From NCBI GenBank assembly GCA_013423325.1, contig BLJB01000052.1, positions 186,001-250,000 on the forward strand: a DNA stretch of 64,000 bases. The letters are read 5' to 3'. The notes beneath the pieces are model-generated. The model saw only the letters and a program-made list of their open reading frames with translations. It was not told the origin of the DNA and searched no databases. The position numbers were made by a program, and so were the translations under genes. Origin of the DNA: Usnea hakonensis (taxonomy: Eukaryota > Ascomycota > Lecanoromycetes > Lecanorales > Parmeliaceae). Positions 33,370 to 44,684 of the stretch are shown here, one piece after another. The first letter of the stretch is position 1; every line of letters begins with the position of its first letter.

Positions 33370-35100
33370 TTGCAGTCTATGGAAGACTATAATCACACAT
33401 CAGCCGAGGGCTCAGCGAGCCGCCAGACTTCCCTTGACGGGCGTGATTCAATTTCGTCGCAGAAGCCAACGCGGCATCCTCGCCATGTCATCACAGATGT
33501 AGAGCGAAAGGATCTTCGTGCACATAAACGAGCATTAATGCAAAAGAAGAATGGCAGGTGGACTACCAACCAGATGAACGAGTTCTTCAAAGAAAAATAC
33601 GGTAGAGTCCTCCCTCAGGCCTCTATATCCAGAACCCTTTCGGCGCAATTTGATTACCTCGATGAAGACGACCATCCGCCACGGTCCGCCGCCAAGATAG
33701 GGCGGCCCCCTCAGTGGCTGGATCTTGACGTCCCTGTCTTTGACTGGGAACAGCAAATGCTCCGAAGGGGAAAAGTCGTTACAGGCGAAGATATCAGACA
33801 CATGGCCTCAAAAATCTTCTCTGTACTTCCTCAGTACCACGGCGTTGAGCCCCCAAAATTTTCAAGTGGCTGGTTAAACAGCTACAAGGCTCGGTGCGAG
33901 TCCAAAGATTACCCTTTTCGTGAAGAGTCCGGCGCTATAGATCGAATAGTCTCAGAGACAGAGTTCGACTCCATTCGTAAGGATCTGGTCAGGTATTGGT
34001 CCGAGGAGAATACATACATCATGGACGAGACAGCTCTTTTTTGGAAGCTGAGCCCAGATGATGTTTTTACGAATAGAAGCCCTGCTACCGTCAAATCAGA
34101 AAAAGCCATGATTAGCGTTGGCCTTGCCTGCAACATCGCGGGCACTCACAAACTGGAACCATGGTTTATTGGAAAGGCTCAGACTCCTCGATGCTTCAGT
34201 CAGTCTGCAATTCACGTAGACAGCCTTCCAATCGTTTGGCAATCCAACGGTAAAGCCTGGGTGTCCGGCGTGGTCTTTGCAGATTATTTGTTATGGTTTG
34301 ACAGTCAAATGGCTGGTCGGAGAGTGTGTCTTCTCGTTGATGATTTTTTTGCGCACACCGCCGGAATCCAGTTCATACCTTCAAAACATCTTGGCGGTCT
34401 GCAGAACACTCGAGTCTATGTCTTACCTACTAGTTGCATTCCCATTAGTCATCCTATGGTTCAAGGGATCGTGCGATCTTGGAAGGCCCACTACAGAAGC
34501 AGATGGCTGACATACATATGCAACAAATATGATGCTGGTGGAGACCCCATGAAGTCCATGAACGTACTGCAGGCTATTCGCTGGGGGGTTGCCGCATGGG
34601 AGGATGTTACCCCTACAACAATTCGCAATGCCTGGATCGTCTCAAATGTAATAGAGCGAGAGGGTCGTCCCATGGATGAAAATGAAGATGAAGATGAAGA
34701 TGAAGAATGGCAGAATGCAGTCATCAAAGATAACCGGCTGTTTGACAGTATGGTAGCTGCAATGGAACATCAGATCAAAGATCTCAAAAGGCGGAATCGT
34801 ATCCAATCGGCCATGAACATAGGCACATTCATAAGTCCGGCTCATGAGACAGTTGATAGCTATGTCGACGACGACGATTTCGAAGAGTCATTTATGGAGA
34901 CTTATGGTCCAGGTGCCATTGAAAGGGACCATGAGACCGATGAGGAAGATGTGACTGTGGATCAGATCGGAGAAGACGCGGCTTTAAAGCTATTGTCAGA
35001 TCTACGTTTGTACGAGGAACAACAGCCGGACGGCGACAAGAATGTTGTCTCCCAACTCAACAAGTATGAGAGTAATATACTGGCAAGGAAGACAAAATAA
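33370..35100 (+). CDS. Tigger/pogo-type DDE transposase-derived protein, catalytic triad incomplete
   Basis: One exon, 576 residues. The inner Met at 33379 is an alternative start. An N-terminal helix-turn-helix (about 50-95, WTTNQMNEFFKEKYG, ASISRTLS) and a CENP-B-type HTH (about 125-180, FSSGWLNSYKARCE) precede the DDE domain. The first catalytic Asp is D219 (YIMDETALFW). The second is D324/D325 (LLVDDFFAHT, normally LLLDNAPSH). At the third site the usual PLDxGII reads PMVQGIV, with Val364 replacing Asp. An Asp/Glu tract (about 435-445) and an acidic C-terminus follow. The frame is intact while a metal ligand is missing, and no terminal inverted repeats were found. This fits a domesticated DNA-binding protein, as with CENP-B, rather than a live element. 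Confidence 0.8.
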   Translation: MQSMEDYNHTSAEGSASRQTSLDGRDSISSQKPTRHPRHVITDVERKDLRAHKRALMQKKNGRWTTNQMNEFFKEKYGRVLPQASISRTLSAQFDYLDEDDHPPRSAAKIGRPPQWLDLDVPVFDWEQQMLRRGKVVTGEDIRHMASKIFSVLPQYHGVEPPKFSSGWLNSYKARCESKDYPFREESGAIDRIVSETEFDSIRKDLVRYWSEENTYIMDETALFWKLSPDDVFTNRSPATVKSEKAMISVGLACNIAGTHKLEPWFIGKAQTPRCFSQSAIHVDSLPIVWQSNGKAWVSGVVFADYLLWFDSQMAGRRVCLLVDDFFAHTAGIQFIPSKHLGGLQNTRVYVLPTSCIPISHPMVQGIVRSWKAHYRSRWLTYICNKYDAGGDPMKSMNVLQAIRWGVAAWEDVTPTTIRNAWIVSNVIEREGRPMDENEDEDEDEEWQNAVIKDNRLFDSMVAAMEHQIKDLKRRNRIQSAMNIGTFISPAHETVDSYVDDDDFEESFMETYGPGAIERDHETDEEDVTVDQIGEDAALKLLSDLRLYEEQQPDGDKNVVSQLNKYESNILARKTK

Positions 35101-37037
35101 AGAGAACCAACCTCTAACGTGGGCTGGATTGATTGTTCAGGGTGATCATGCGTGATATTGCGGGTGCTTTCACTTCTTCAGGTGTTGAAGCTTGTCCACG
35201 ATAGACTCATCAAAATGAATCCTGTAAGCTTCGCGCTCTCATACTCACTGATATAAGTAGCATAGACCTTGATTTGGGTAACTTTCCACTGGGCGACCGA
35301 GCCTCAGAGGGTTACCCAGAACATGGCGCATTGAACACCATCAGACACCAAGAGCCCGACATCCTCGCACTGTTCATTTCCCTTTTCAAAACCAAAGGAG
35401 GTTTCTTCTAAAATCATGAAATTTACCTCCAATAGCTTGCCACATACATCGAGTCCATTGTTCGCAACACGGCACTATAGATCGCTGGCCCCTGTTGAAA
35501 CCGCTCACTCTCACCCATCCCAATGCCACCCACAAACCCCCAATCCTCCATAAAACTACACCCACCATCCCTCACTCCCGCGCAAGTATACCACTTGACA
35601 AGCACCCAACACCATTTCATAGGACCGGCTGCATACCACTTTTACCCAGCAAACATCATCGCAGTACCGCAGTTCCTTCGCACTTACACATACACCTACA
35701 TCTACACACACATACATCCATCTACACCCCCCTCCCCCCCCCGCCACACCCCCTCTCAAAACATAAACATATCCTTCCACCATCCTCAAGTATCAACAAT
35801 CTATCAGTAAGATAGAGCCTTACAAGATATCCTGAATAATCAAGAAAATCTTCCTCCTCAAAGCGAGACTCCCTTCTTCAATGAGGGGCCTCGTAGCAGA
35901 GTAGGTATTTTAGTTGTGGGGAAATCAGGAGGAGAGGGGAGAGAGGGAGGGGGAGAGCGGGGTGGTGATATATCTGTTGCTCGTAGGATTTGTATGAGGG
36001 AATATTATCTATTCTCATTCCTCCCTCCCCCGGTCCCTCATCTCCGCCTTCTCTCCTGTCACCCACTCTTTTCCCCACCCTACATTCTCGATCCCAGTCC
36101 ACAACCCCCAAGCGCAACAATCCCCTCCTCCCCTCCTCACTCCCATTCCCTCCCCCCCCTTCCCCATCCTAGCCCATCCCCCCTTTCTACCCTCTCACTC
36201 CTCCCCCTCCCCCCCTTCCCTCCAACCCCACGCCCAGCACACCCCTCCCTCACCCCTTACACCTCACACTGCCTCACCAACCCCAAACCCCCCAAAAAAT
36301 CAATAAAATCGAGATCCAACGCAAAAACAGGATAACTCAAGAAACTGTAAAGGGAAAGGCAGCGCAAAATGCGAAGAGAAAGTTCCAAAAAAAAAAGAAA
36401 AATGGAAAAAAATGGAAAATGTATCGGAGGGGGTTTATATTAAGTATCGTTTTTGATGAGATGAGGGGATGGTGGTGTGTGGGTATGTATATAAGGCAGC
36501 TAAAATTCCCCCCCCCCTTCCACCACAAAATACCAAAAGAAATAAACCAAAAACATACATCTTCCACCCCCCCTCCCCTCCCCTCTCTTCAAAATTTAGT
36601 CAAGTCATGCTGTGTGCCATACAGCGGTGTACACCAAACAAGGTACGACACGAGAAGGTAGAAGAGGCACTCGTCGTCGTCGTCGTCGTCGTCGGAGGTG
36701 AAGAAAGGACAGAACATAAGTAGCGCACATAAGTAGAAGTAGAAATAGAAGGGATGCTCTGCCTCCTCGCTTGCTTGCTTTGGCTTTTTTTAGTAAAAAG
36801 AGGTTAGATGCGAGTATGAGAGTAAGGAATCATGAGAGTGGAACAATGCGCACATCTCATCTTTCATAGCATGCGCTGGCTTCGAGGCCTGTCATGCAGA
36901 TAGATACATAGATAGAAAAGCACGAATACCACTTGCCCTCCCCTCACACCCTAAACACCATACCCCTAGCACCCACCCACAATTTTAAAAGCCCCCCCCC
37001 GCCAACTTTTCCAATCCCCATCCCAAACATCCCCCCC
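35101..37037. other. Intergenic, strongly pyrimidine-rich on plus
   Basis: About 1.9 kb. 35490-35810 and 36000-36300 are nearly all C/T/A on the plus strand, which keeps several frames open by composition alone. A (TCG)8 tract lies at 36671-36694. I see no gene. Confidence 0.45.
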
Positions 37038-37862
37038 TCAGCCCCACCTAACCCCCCAATCCTCACCACCAACATCCCCCATCCCCTGCTCCCCACCACC
37101 CACCAACCTCACCTCCTCCCCATCATCCGTAACGACGTCGAAGTCGTCGAGGTCCAGGTTCAAGAGAGGGCCAACGCCTTGGGTGAAGGAGACCCATTGG
37201 CCGTTGGAGAGGGAGATGTGGATGGATGCGTCTGCGGTGAGGTGTTGGGTCGACTTTTTTTCTTCGGCGATGGTGGTTTTGATCTGTGGGGTTGGGGTGT
37301 TAGCGGATAGTTCTTATGGCGGGTTTGGTTTTGGGGGGGGCATACTTGGGCGTATGCCTCGGCGATTTTCTCGAGGAGTTGCTTGTCTGAGCCGTCGAAA
37401 TGATAGATCTCCTATACGGTAGTGTCGTCAGCGAATTCATGAATCAATATATGGATACATATATTTAGGATCTCCTACTCGGTAGTTCTTCAGCCATGCC
37501 CTCTCGTCTACACGATCATACAGACTCCCCCACCCCAACGGTCCATACTTCTCTGCCAAGGGTAAGACTGCCGCCTCTCGGATTTCCGCGGCCAAGCGGT
37601 TATGATACTGCTTCATGTTTTGGTGCTTGTCGAAGTTTTGGAGGTAGAGATATTTGGCGAACGTATGATTGAGGATAAACGGATACTGTGCTTTAGTGGC
37701 CGTACGTAGCCAATTCAAATACATGGGGTCGAGGTTGGGAGGCGGCTGCGGGGCTGCGGGCACCTTGGTGATCGCGGCAGGTGAGGATGAGCCGTCAAAT
37801 GAGCTTGGATAGATGGTTGAAACTTTCTCATGAAACGTCACTGACTTGCGTTTGGAAGGCAT
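37038..37862 (-). CDS. Unknown protein, three exons
   Basis: Exons on minus: 37862-37479, 37411-37346 and 37283-37038, with phase-0 introns of 67 and 62 bases. The product is 231 residues. Joins read AWLKNYR-EIYHFDGSD and AEAYAQ-IKTTIAEEK. Features are a basic start (MPSKRKSVTFHEKVSTIYPS), a Pro/Ala linker, then a dense conserved-looking region (YLNWLRTATKAQYPFILNHT, YLYLQNFDKHQNMKQYHNRL) and a C-terminal part (ASIHISLSNGQWVSFTQG, LLNLDLDDFDVVTDDGEE) ending in Gly/Glu-rich sequence. No known family is recognised. The C-terminal segments match the order of those in the 20.7-21.5 kb gene. Confidence 0.65.
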
Positions 37863-39108
37863 GATGTAAATATGTTGAATTCTTGGGCTGACTTTTTACT
37901 GAGAGCAATCAGTCAAGCGTTGAGCAGTGCTTTGTGCTGGACCGAGATTGAATGAAAGGTGGTAAGTGGTAAGTGGTACGAAAGGTTGAGGGTTGAGGTT
38001 TAGTGGAAAATTGGCGGGCTTGGCGTCATTGTGTCGAAGACAAATCAAAGACGGCGATTAGCTACGGGAGGCAACAAGCGCGGGCATGTATCAGTCGCCT
38101 GCCTTGTTTGAAATCATGTTCCGGTCCGGAATAAGGAGCCCCATGTCATGTAACATATTTCCCAGACAACATTTGCATTGCTGCCTTGCTGCCCGCAGGA
38201 TTTATGCCAAGCCAAACATCTTGAATTTGCTATATTCAGAACTGGCCGGGCTACCTCAAGGCAGTCTTTCATTTCCTCATTTATCCTACCTTTTTCATCT
38301 GCCCTTCGTACATGAATTTGATATAATTAGCTCCAAGTCGGCTTTGATTCTGTATTAGCAGCTATAATTGTGAAGTAAAAATGACCATCATGTCCCTATG
38401 CTAAGCTCCTTTGATTAGCGCCTTCGAGTCCAGAATAGTACCCTGCTAACAGTACTGACCATACATTCGGTCATCAAGAAACAAGACTTACCTTTTCAAA
38501 AATTCCAGCGTTCCTTGGTTTGGCCTTAGCCTAAGAATCTGCATTCACATTAGACGGCTTTCACGCAAAGAAAGGGGCTCATACATTTCCGGGGGCACTG
38601 TCATCTTTTGGTAATGTAATGACATCGGTATCCCCTCGTATCAAATTAGTACGACGTCCACAGTCTGTCCTGAGGACAGCATAAGTGAATTCGAGACGAC
38701 TTGATATGTACATTGCGATCGTGTGGATCTGTTGCCCTTGCACTATTGGACTTGTTGGTACTTATATCTGGTCGACAAATTTGGAGACCCCTTGTCGAGG
38801 TGGACCAGTGCGCCGGGAAGAAGCTGCAGGCTGCTACCTGGAATAGGTCTCGAGGTGAACGGTATGAAAGGAACAAGATTGGTCGGTGAAAGCTCAACTT
38901 CATGTAAAACTGTGCAATAAAATAGACATCAGGTGGGGCTGTATCACAACGCATGTATATGTCAATACTATGTACCCGTTTTACAGCTCAAGTAGTCACA
39001 CATTCTGTCTTCACGACCAGAAAGGTCACACGTAGGCGGCTATATCAGGTACATTACCGTCTCCGAATCTACCCACACCGATATCGTACGTGCCCATTCA
39101 CGCAGGGC
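37863..39108. other. Intergenic, no supported gene
   Basis: About 1.2 kb. Only short overlapping frames on both strands near 38646-38970, without domains. Confidence 0.45.
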
Positions 39109-41345
39109 TTACTCATCCGTGACCGAAGCGAACTTCTCCGTCATCTTCTGAAGCAACTCGTCATACTACGCAACAGTCAGTTGAGAAGACCGAAAGAGGT
39201 AATATAGACCTTCTACCTTTTTCGAAATCTTCTCCTCACCCTCTGACGGCACCTCAAACTTCATACTCCTCAATTCATTCTGGATGCTGCTTGTAGATTC
39301 TCTCACCTTGGCCCAACTGTGACCTTGCGCAACGGCCTTCTGGCTCTCATCGTGATATCCCATGAATGCCTTCATCATATACTCCGTCTTCCACATGGGG
39401 CAAAACTGATCGTAGTCACTGTATCCGTTCTGCTGTAGGAAATCGTCTTTGAGGAGAGCAGCAACATCAAGGGTGATCTTATCTGGGTCACCCAATGCCG
39501 ATTTACCCACAAGTTGCACAACTTGATCCAGATCTTCCGAGGTGGAGAGGAGCTCTCGAATACGATCTCTCAATTTAGGAAAATCGGCGTTGTCTTTCTC
39601 ATAGAATTTGTCGAGGATGTTGGTGTACTTGCTGTAGGACTGAGAGGTGTTGATGGATGGGAAATGCTTCCGCTGGGCTAGTTTTTTGTCAAGTCCCCAA
39701 AAGACTTGCACAATACCAAGTGTGCTGCTGGTAACAGGGTCCGAGAAATCCCCACCAGGAGGACTGACTGCGCCAACGATACTCACGCTGCCCTTCCGCT
39801 CGGGGCTGCCAAGGGCATAGACTTGGCCAGCACGTTCGTAGAAGGATGCTAGCTTGGCCCCGAGGTAGGCGGGGAAACCCTGATCTGCTGGCATCTCTCC
39901 CAACCGTCCCGAAATCTCACGTAGAGCCTCTGCCCATCGGGAAGTCGAGTCTGCCATCATGGCCACATTCTTGCCTTGATCGCGGAAATATTCTGCGACT
40001 GTGATACCAGTGTAAATAGATGCTTCTCGGGCAGCGACGGGCATGTTTGATGTATTAGCAATGAGCGATGTCCGTTTCATGATTGGTTCCTGGCGTCCGT
40101 TGATATTGATAGAAAGCTGAGGCAGCAAATTAGTACACCTATCTCAAAAGCGACGTCTGGCACAAACTTCAGGGAAATCCATCAGCACTTCTGCCATTTC
40201 ATTTCCACGTTCTCCACATCCAACGTAGATTATGATATCGCTGTTGGAGAATTTAGAGACCGACTGACTAATGACGGTCTTCCCACAGCCAAAAGCCCCG
40301 GGAATGCAGACGGTGCCTCCTTGAACGCTGGGGAATAGAGCGTCCAGCACGCGCTGCCCGACGATGAATGGTGTATCAGAAGGGACCTTTTCGCTGACAG
40401 GTCTGGGCACTCGGACAGGCCACGTGTGCATCATGGTGTACTCGGTCTTCTTGCCGTCGAATTCCAACTCAAGCACTTTATCCTCCACAGTATAGCTTCC
40501 CTTTTCGGCAATTCGAGTGATGGTGCCCCTCGCCCGCGGTGGCAGTAGGATCTTGTGGTCATCGAGAAGACTGTTTTCGAATACACTGCCGAAGATATCC
40601 CCCCCAGTAATATGATCGCCCACTTTCTTGTCTGCGGGTTTGAAGTCCCACTTCTTCTCCCTGCTCAGCGAAGGCACAGAAATGCCGCGAGGGATGTAGA
40701 TCGATTCAGAGGCTGTAGAGATTTGCTTCAGAGGGCGCTGAATCCCGTCGTATATAGTCTCCATCAATCCTGGGCCAAGCTCGACAGAGAGCGGCTTGCC
40801 CGTCCGCACGACTGGGTCTCCCACCGTCACTCCAGCTATATGATTCCCAATTCAGCTCACAGTCTCAGCTCTAGAGAACAGTTTCTGCGCTTACCGGTTT
40901 CTTCATACACTTGGACGGTAGCTTTATCCGCTTCAATTCGGATGACCTCTCCCACTAGACTATCATGACCGACGCGGACCTTGACATCGCATTAGACCGC
41001 TGGGCCTTGCTCACAACATTGGATAACGACCTACCAATTCGTACATAGCACATCCAATCATGTTTTCGGCAACGATGACCGGTCTAGATATATCAGAACA
41101 CATACTCGTGTTGCATTTCGTGGACACCGTACCCTGAGACAGAGAAGATGGATCCTGTAAGAGCGTGCAATCAGCAAGATCCATTTCATGTATGACGAGC
41201 ACTGGGTTTTATCTCGAGCGCACCATATTGCTCTTCTCCAGTCTCCTCTCGCGACCTCTTTGAGTCTTTCTTTGACTGCCATCGCCCAATTAGCAGGACT
41301 CCGAGAGGCAATGGCAATGGATGTCGCGGAGCTTACAGGCGCCAT
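39109..41345 (-). CDS. VMA1: V-type proton ATPase catalytic subunit A
   Basis: Eight exons on minus: 41345-41337, 41275-41224, 41154-41133, 41083-41035, 40979-40895, 40835-40168, 40116-39217 and 39165-39109. Introns are 49-69 bases and the product is 613 residues, the normal length. Joined, it reads MAP-SKKDS...EEQYG-SIFSVSG-PVIVAENMIG...YEL-VRVGHD...EET-AGVTVGDP...DFPE-LSININ...ISKK-YDELLQ...SVTDE. The P-loop GAFGCGKT is at 252-259, with GCGERGNEM and SRWAEALREISGRLGEMPADQG behind it. It is the ATP-hydrolysing subunit of the V1 sector, which acidifies vacuoles and endosomes. There is no intein at the yeast VMA1 site. The second intron has a non-consensus donor (GTGCGC). It is divergently arranged with the dehalogenase gene. 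Confidence 0.95.
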
Positions 41346-42041
41346 TATGAAGGAGGCAGAGCTTTCAGGTAAATGGTTATGGTGGGGCTTTCCCTCTGAA
41401 ATGAACGAGGAGGAGGTGAAATGTATAGGTGGCAGGCCGTCGGCTCCTTCCTCGACCGGCTGCTTCCAAGAGATGGGAGATGAGGAATGCAAGTCAAGAG
41501 AGTGTTTGTTGACCAGGTCCCAGAGAGAATTACGAGCTTTTAATCGAGGTCGAAGACCCAGCATGCACGCCCAGGCTAATAAGCTAGAATCATAGAGCTG
41601 TGGTACCCTAACCTAGTGTGGCAGGGGCAAATTCTTTGGGCTGGTTTCAAGCATCTCAGCATCATCGACAAGCCCGAGAAGCGCCAAAGCCAATTTCTTG
41701 CTAGCATATAGGTAAAGTAGGTCACCGTAGGTGGTGTAGGGCAAGATATGCTATTTGGAGTTTGTATACCACCGTAGCTGCAAGATTCCCCCTCACCAAC
41801 AATGTTGTTGGCGAGTTTGGCGACATTGGCTAATAATTTTCTCAAACGAAAATGTGCGAAGTCTGTGGAGCTTTTAGCTGACAAAGATGGCGCAATTTCA
41901 CCCGATGATTGAGTCCATTAATTCAAAAATGCACATAGGTCCTCCTGTCGATGCATTTTCTTCTCTGCCAGTCAATCGCCAACAGAGAATCGGAGGACCT
42001 TAAACACTTGTTGCCGTGAACAAACAAATTACGTTTCGGAG
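41346..42041. promoter_or_regulatory. Shared divergent upstream region
   Basis: About 700 bases between the starts of VMA1 (minus) and the dehalogenase (plus), so it must hold both promoters. I could not single out a box. A minus frame at 41576-41884 shows no domain. Confidence 0.4.
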
Positions 42042-43018
42042 ATGAAGGTCCGCACATCAGACCCGGAGAGTCTGACCGACTTCAAACTACTCGCATTCGA
42101 CTGTTTTGGCACACTGGTGGATTGGCAATGTGAGCGCCGCCCCACCGTTCATAGATATCCAGCAACTGATCCAAAGCTACATGGACAGCCGGGATCTACA
42201 ATGAATTGCACCCTCTGCTCGGCCGCCTGCCATTAGCACACCCGCTCAGAGAAGACCGTGTCTCGCTCATCAACCACTTTCACGAAGTTGAGACTTCAAT
42301 CTGCGCCTCCAAGCCCAGCCTCAAGTATCCCTCCCTCCTGTCAGAGGCTTATATTGGGCTCTCCCATTACTTGGGTCTTGCAGCCCCTGAAGAATCCGAA
42401 GCCAATAAATTTGGCGCCTCGGTGGGCAAATGGCCCATTTTCCCAGACACAGTAGCAGCGTTGAAGCAACTCAAGAAATACTACAAGCTGGTCATCCTCT
42501 CCAATGTGGACAAAGAGAGCTTTGCACAGGTTTTGAAGGGTGCCTTGGCAGGTGTGGAGTTCGACGCCGTTTACGTGGCCGAAGAGATTGGATCATACAA
42601 GCCTGATTTGAATAATTTTCATTATCTGGTCAAGCATGTCCGAGACGAATTGAGTGTCCAGAAGGAGGAAATCCTGGTGACGGCGCACGGTTTAAAGTCG
42701 GATATTGAGCCTGCCATGATAATGGACATGACTAGTGCCGTGAGTATTCTTGCCAGTTTATCTAGTTGTTTCATCCTCTTCCAACCCATTGGTTGAGTCG
42801 TCCGCCATGTTCAATGATAAGAGACTTGTCTTGCACTCTGGAAGTTGTCAAGGAGGAGAAGCGCTGACTTCGAGATGGTGTAGTGGATAGCAAGAGGTGA
42901 AGGAGAGGAGAAAATGGAGAATGATGACGAGCGGGTAGCCTTTACTTGGCTTTTTGATACTATGGGAGAGATGGCTGCTGCTGCTGAGAGAGAGTTTGGT
43001 AAACAGTTGGGCAAATAG
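42042..43018 (+). CDS. Haloacid dehalogenase-type (HAD) hydrolase
   Basis: Three exons, 42042-42129, 42189-42739 and 42884-43018 (introns of 59 and 144 bases), giving 257 residues. Joins read LVDWQ-SGIYNELHP and TSA-WIARGEGEE. HAD motifs are in order: the nucleophile Asp in LLAFDCFGTLVDW, the motif-2 Ser in LVILSNVD, the motif-3 Lys in EIGSYKPDLNNF, and motif 4 around HGLKSDIEPA. The helical cap and overall length match 2-haloacid dehalogenase type II proteins of fungi. These are hydrolases of small halogenated or phosphorylated acids, but the substrate cannot be read from sequence. The end (VAFTWLFDTMGEMA) is typical of the fungal members. Confidence 0.88.
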
Positions 43019-44684
43019 CGAAAAGGATCTTATGGAGAGCCGTAGAGATGGATTCTGCTCCGACTTAGAAGTTAGCTCCGCGCGTCAGCCAGCAGCTAGC
43101 CCTACCTAGTACTCTAGGCGTACCTAGGTACCTTAAATGGCCTTTTGTACCCCTCTATTCTATACCGTAAGTACCTAATAATCAAGGTACTTGGGTAAGG
43201 TAGAGTTCCCAAGTTAAGGTACCTTAAGTACTTTTATATCTACCTTACGTTGGTGACTCTTCATTATTACGCTTTAGCTCTTAGCTTTCACTGCTCAAGC
43301 TGCCTGTGATATTGAGAGCTGAAAGCGTTCAAGTGCAGAATTGTCTCAAAACGATCCTTGTCTTATAGCGCTTATTGATTCAGGTAGCCAACAGCCTTCA
43401 GACGTGCTCTGGTCAGCAGATCCAAGAGTATTAGAGGACTTATATCATTGGCATCCCTCGGATGACAACCTTTACGCAGACATATGAAAAAAAACCAAGT
43501 GACTGCATCCTTTACATTCCCATGGACCGTGTCAGAATCAGCGTCAGCAATTAGCATTTGGTTGGATAGATTTTGAAGAACGTGAGGGGCCTGTATCAAT
43601 TATTCTCCGAGTCAGAGGTACCTAGGCTAAAATACAGCAGACCATTATGTAGTTATGGACATACTTTACCCTGTCTTCCATTTCTTATCTTGCCTGACTG
43701 TAAAGTAAAAGTAAATAGAACATATGATGTGACTTTCTGACTTTCTGACGTACTTTGGCTTAATGTGATTGGTCGCTGCCCGGTGAATGCTTGGGCGGCA
43801 TAACACGCCGCCTTTCTTACCAGACCTGTAAGAAATGAGCTTCAACACTTTACACACCCCTCAAATTCTATTTAATAGCATCTCTACTGCTCCCCACATA
43901 CAAAAGGTGCAAACTGCTCTCTTTAAAACATCCCCCCCACCTTGGACCGCTCTCCAGCACCCACCCAGACCTGCAAGTCTCCGTCTGCTTGTGTCCGAGC
44001 GGCAGCTCACTGCTTGAGCTCAGGAAGCCCGTGCCTCCCCATACCTCTTCCAAGCTTCTCGATAACCCCCTTGCTGGCAGCCAAGGCTTTGTTTTGAATA
44101 CTTATTCAAAAGACGTCCTTCAAGAGCATTGCTGCGCTTGGAAAGTGTTGGCACTCGGGAGATCCGGCCACCGGACAATTACAGAACAATTGAGACATCT
44201 TGGGGCAACACTCGTGTAGAAGGCTACTGGGAGCTCTCGACCCTGAGCCTCAGTCAACGCTCGCGGTATCTCCGCGTTAGTCGTCCTGGCTGACGAAGCC
44301 CCCCATATCCATCAAGCCCCAATCGCTCCCGACTCCCCAGCCGCACCGACTTCCCCAGGACCTTCTCCACTCACTGAGCCCTCAGCCCAAGAGACCACTA
44401 CCCGCCATCTAGACAGCCATCTACAACGAAACCCGGGAGATATATCGCAACCTACGAGACTAGTCTCAACCGTAACATCTGCGAACCCTCAGACGACGAG
44501 CACCGAATCCAACACTCGACGACGAAGAAGAAGTCCCTCGACCGACAGCCAACACTCACGTTCCTCATCCGAGTTTTATCCTTCATTCACGAGCGAACAC
44601 AAGCGGGGAACAGGAAACGACCCGCAGCACGGTGACTTACGGCCTGAGCGGGGAAGACCGCCAGTGCCGAAGCGCCGACGACTG
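43019..44684. other. Intergenic and GID7 upstream region
   Basis: About 1.7 kb. TACCTAGGTA-type palindromes and TACCTTA repeats cluster at 43100-43260 and 43616-43629. A minus frame, 43372-43599 (75 residues), has no family. From about 44250 the GID7 frame is open but has no ATG. Confidence 0.4.

Noticed and set aside
36000..36300. Long open frames in the pyrimidine-rich block
   Set aside because: Composition alone (C/T/A with little G) removes stops. The peptides are almost only Pro, Ser and Leu.
40117..40167. Possible intein or frameshift in VMA1
   Set aside because: The interruption is a 51-base GT..AG intron that restores DFPE-LSININ. No intein is present.
41188..41595. 135-codon plus-strand frame
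   Set aside because: It overlaps, antisense, the short 5' exons of VMA1, whose joined sequence is clearly conserved.
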